Shown here: piece by piece, positions 6,758 through 8,657 of the stretch
Numbering within the stretch: the stretch's first letter is position 1
How the letters are laid out: every line of letters starts with the position of its first letter
DNA from: Campylobacterota bacterium
GTDB lineage: Bacteria; Campylobacterota; Campylobacteria; Campylobacterales; Sulfurovaceae
Length of the DNA stretch: 8,657 nucleotides
Assembly (NCBI GenBank): GCA_003646505.1
Contig: QMKT01000079.1
Coordinates: 1-8,657 of the forward strand
Direction: 5' to 3'
Made by a program: the position numbers and the translations under genes
Notes under the pieces: model-generated
The model's database searches: none
What the model saw: only the letters and a program-made list of their open reading frames with translations
Told to the model about the DNA's origin: nothing

Positions 6758-7456
6758 CTATCGATCCGGAAACTCAACAGTTGGGTCTTCCAGGGGCACT
6801 TCCGGAAGATGACGTATTGTTTCCTGAATTTCCTGTTGAGCAACATCTGCGACCTCATCTGCTTTAATTTCGACACTCTTTCCTTTTTTATCAACTGTTT
6901 GTAATTTTCTATTTGTGGAAAATGCTTTGACCTCTGCTTTTCCATCGGCAAATTCCAACATCATACCTGCATTAACCTTATGCATAACACCGTCTATAGA
7001 GACATCAAGTTTACCATTATAACATGCTATTGTCTCTTTTCCGTCTGACATCAATGCAGAGAAATCAGTACCACGTATCCCGATTGTTGCTGAAACAGTT
7101 TTAACTTTAAAACGTTCCGGTGCCAATTTCCCGATCTTACCTGTTACAGAACGAAAGAAACCACGACTTATATGCATTTTAACTTCACTGTCATCTTTTC
7201 CGCCAAATTTATAAGCATCAAAGACAAAAGTGGAATTTTGTCCTATCGTTACAACCGTCTGGTCTTTTAAGATTACCTGTACTCGAGACCCAGATGTTGT
7301 GGTGATCTCATCTTTGACTTTTAAAGCCATTCCGTTTTTAGCGTCTAAAGTACTAGTGCTGCGCACAACACTTGCAGTACCTTTCAAGACTCCAATATAT
7401 CCAATATTTGACCATAGGAAAGCGCTTAATGTCAAAAAGAAAAATAAAATTCGCAT
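6758..7456 (-). CDS. Secreted FecR-domain protein
   Basis: This is a 232-residue protein with an N-terminal hydrophobic signal peptide (about residues 1-16, starting MRILFFFLTLSAF) and no other membrane segment, so it is probably periplasmic. The body (about 25-185) is a FecR-type beta-rich domain. It runs from the N-terminal GTASVVR segment through VTIGQNSTFVFD and ISRGFFRSVTGKIG to the hallmark VSATIGIRGTDF (121-132). One cysteine, C145, remains in the mature part. The last 45 residues are acidic and Pro/Glu-rich. Unlike E. coli FecR it has no cytoplasmic anti-sigma segment, and no sigma-factor gene is nearby, so it is not a classical FecIR regulator. It sits between an outer-membrane barrel gene (9 bp upstream) and the CHASE2 cyclase gene. 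This position suggests a periplasmic ligand- or partner-binding role in the same pathway; that role is inferred. Confidence 0.92.
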   Translation of the reverse strand: MRILFFFLTLSAFLWSNIGYIGVLKGTASVVRSTSTLDAKNGMALKVKDEITTTSGSRVQVILKDQTVVTIGQNSTFVFDAYKFGGKDDSEVKMHISRGFFRSVTGKIGKLAPERFKVKTVSATIGIRGTDFSALMSDGKETIACYNGKLDVSIDGVMHKVNAGMMLEFADGKAEVKAFSTNRKLQTVDKKGKSVEIKADEVADVAQQEIQETIRHLPEVPLEDPTVEFPDR

Positions 7457-7462
7457 TTTTTG

Positions 7463-7467
7463 TCCTT
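7463..7467 (-). promoter_or_regulatory. fecR ribosome binding site overlapping the upstream stop codon
   Basis: On the minus strand AAGGA lies 6 nt before the fecR ATG. Its first two bases are the last two bases of the TAA stop codon (7466-7468) of the barrel gene. This arrangement fits translational coupling and supports a single transcript for the two genes. Confidence 0.65.
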
Positions 7468-8657
7468 AAAAATTGTATTTAATATCAAGCATAACAATAT
7501 CTTTATCATACTCTGCCAATTCATAGTTTGAATTGTTTATAGAATAACGATAAAAAAGTGATGCCTCCATCGTAGCAGTAAGAAAACGACTCATTTTAAA
7601 CTCTGTCTGATGATAATCATCACTGCGTTCCCCTCTACCAATCTCAATAATATCATCATAATCTGCATAACGATAACGGTAATCTAATCTGGCAATGAAC
7701 CACTCTTCTACATTATAGTTCATTCCCAAAGCAACTCTTGTTGTTTTTTTGTCGGTAAACCGTAAGCTGACACTGTGATCAGCAGAATAGTTGTCATAAT
7801 TTGTACTGATATAAGCAAAATTATTATTAAAAAACCAATACAGCCCCAAACCTATACCTGTTACTGAATCATCACGATTACTATCTATACTGTTTAGATA
7901 ATTTCTCTGGGTATATCGTGCATTTATATTTCCGATCAAGGATTCAGAGAGTGTGTAATTGATACGGGGATCAACACTGAAACTTTCCAGAAGATCACGG
8001 TCCAGGTAGTTAATGCGACCGTAAGAGACAGGGAGTAAAATATCATAAAGGTCGTTACTATACCCTAAACCAATATTAACCCTGCCTGCAAAAAGATTGT
8101 AGTAATTTGCATCAGCATTATTCTGATAAAAGATATCTACATCACTGCGCAGATACCAGCCACCTTTGTCATCCAAGTCATGTATATAACTCAGGTTGGC
8201 CTGAAACTGTGTAAATATTGTATCTATCTCTTCACCAACCTCTGGAAGATTCAGATCATCAGGACTGACATTGATATTGGAGTCATATCCCATGGCAATG
8301 CTTGCTGAAGCCTTAAACTGCTGCAATTCATCTTTTTTAAGTCTCTCCAGTGACATTCGCTGTGCCGGAGTCAATTGATAGTTCTCTGTACTTTTTGACA
8401 TTTCATCTGCCAATGCATCACGATTTGAATCAGCATAGAACTTTGTCAGGAGTAGACGTACATCAGTGTTATCAGGGTCCAGCATAAGCACACGTTCATA
8501 AGCACTCATTGCCATTTCATCTTCATCCAGTGATTCAGCACTCTTCGCCCATAGCAGGTGAAGTTTTGCATTCCCATATTCTGAAGTGTTTTTCTGCGCT
8601 TCTGAAATAACCTGTTCATATTTTTTCTGATCATAGAGTGTTTGCATATCTGCTACA
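7466..8657 (-). CDS. TPR and outer-membrane beta-barrel protein (5' end off-window)
   Basis: The frame is open to the right edge (Val-Ala-Asp precede the first visible Met at 8647). No signal peptide is seen, so the real start lies beyond the window. The visible part begins with TPR-like helices, including an AMSAYERVLMLDPDN repeat core, over roughly the first 110 residues. The remaining 280 residues are alternating polar/aromatic beta-strands typical of an outer-membrane barrel. The barrel opens with ASIAMGYDSNINVSP and ends in an aromatic Phe (IKYNF), the usual BAM recognition signal. The GYDSNIN start and TPR-then-barrel order recall the Slam/DUF560-type proteins, but I cannot assign it firmly. 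It is the first visible gene of the operon with fecR and the cyclase gene. The likely role is an outer-membrane pore, exporter or sensor whose TPR faces the periplasm; this is inferred. Confidence 0.82.
   Translation of the reverse strand, partial: VADMQTLYDQKKYEQVISEAQKNTSEYGNAKLHLLWAKSAESLDEDEMAMSAYERVLMLDPDNTDVRLLLTKFYADSNRDALADEMSKSTENYQLTPAQRMSLERLKKDELQQFKASASIAMGYDSNINVSPDDLNLPEVGEEIDTIFTQFQANLSYIHDLDDKGGWYLRSDVDIFYQNNADANYYNLFAGRVNIGLGYSNDLYDILLPVSYGRINYLDRDLLESFSVDPRINYTLSESLIGNINARYTQRNYLNSIDSNRDDSVTGIGLGLYWFFNNNFAYISTNYDNYSADHSVSLRFTDKKTTRVALGMNYNVEEWFIARLDYRYRYADYDDIIEIGRGERSDDYHQTEFKMSRFLTATMEASLFYRYSINNSNYELAEYDKDIVMLDIKYNF

Noticed and set aside
6736..6951. Minus-strand 71-codon frame overlapping the 3' end of fecR
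   Set aside because: It is a shifted frame of fecR with no ribosome binding site. It is highly basic with no recognisable fold and reflects codon composition only.

Overview
The window is AT-rich, densely coding DNA with short gaps, shallow Shine-Dalgarno sites and TATAAT-type -10 boxes without clear -35 boxes. Together with the protein styles (PpsA, CHASE2 cyclase, FecR, GAF-HD-GYP), this suggests a member of the Campylobacterota (Epsilonproteobacteria), perhaps a Sulfurovum/Sulfurimonas-like sulfur-oxidising bacterium. The lineage is an inference from style; no RNA marker gene is present.

Layout. At the left edge is the N-terminal 366 codons of phosphoenolpyruvate synthase (ppsA, minus strand, 3' end off-window). 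It is divergent, across a 129-bp promoter region, from a plus-strand TIGR01777-type nucleotide-sugar-epimerase-like protein (YfcH/SDR39U1 family). Next on the plus strand is a large three-domain signalling protein: metallo-beta-lactamase-fold cyclic-nucleotide phosphodiesterase-like domain, then GAF, then HD-GYP. From the right edge a minus-strand operon runs towards it. Its order is a TPR plus outer-membrane beta-barrel protein (5' end off-window), a secreted FecR-domain protein, and a CHASE2-type membrane class III adenylate cyclase. The cyclase and the phosphodiesterase genes are convergent, with only 25 bp between their stop codons.

How the genes may work together. The operon encodes one part for each cell-envelope layer: outer-membrane barrel with a periplasmic TPR, periplasmic FecR protein, and inner-membrane CHASE2 sensor with a cytoplasmic cyclase. 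Next to it is a protein that could hydrolyse the cyclase product (MBL domain), sense it (a GAF domain carrying the NKXnFX3DE motif), and hydrolyse cyclic-di-GMP (HD-GYP). The simplest reading is a trans-envelope cAMP signalling module with a built-in off switch and possible crosstalk to c-di-GMP. The parts are visible in the sequence; the circuit is inferred.

The most striking non-coding-type signal is a perfect 34-bp palindrome (2232-2265) inside the early coding region of the phosphodiesterase gene. There is no gene-free stretch longer than 300 bases, and I saw no tRNA, rRNA, CRISPR array or insertion sequence.
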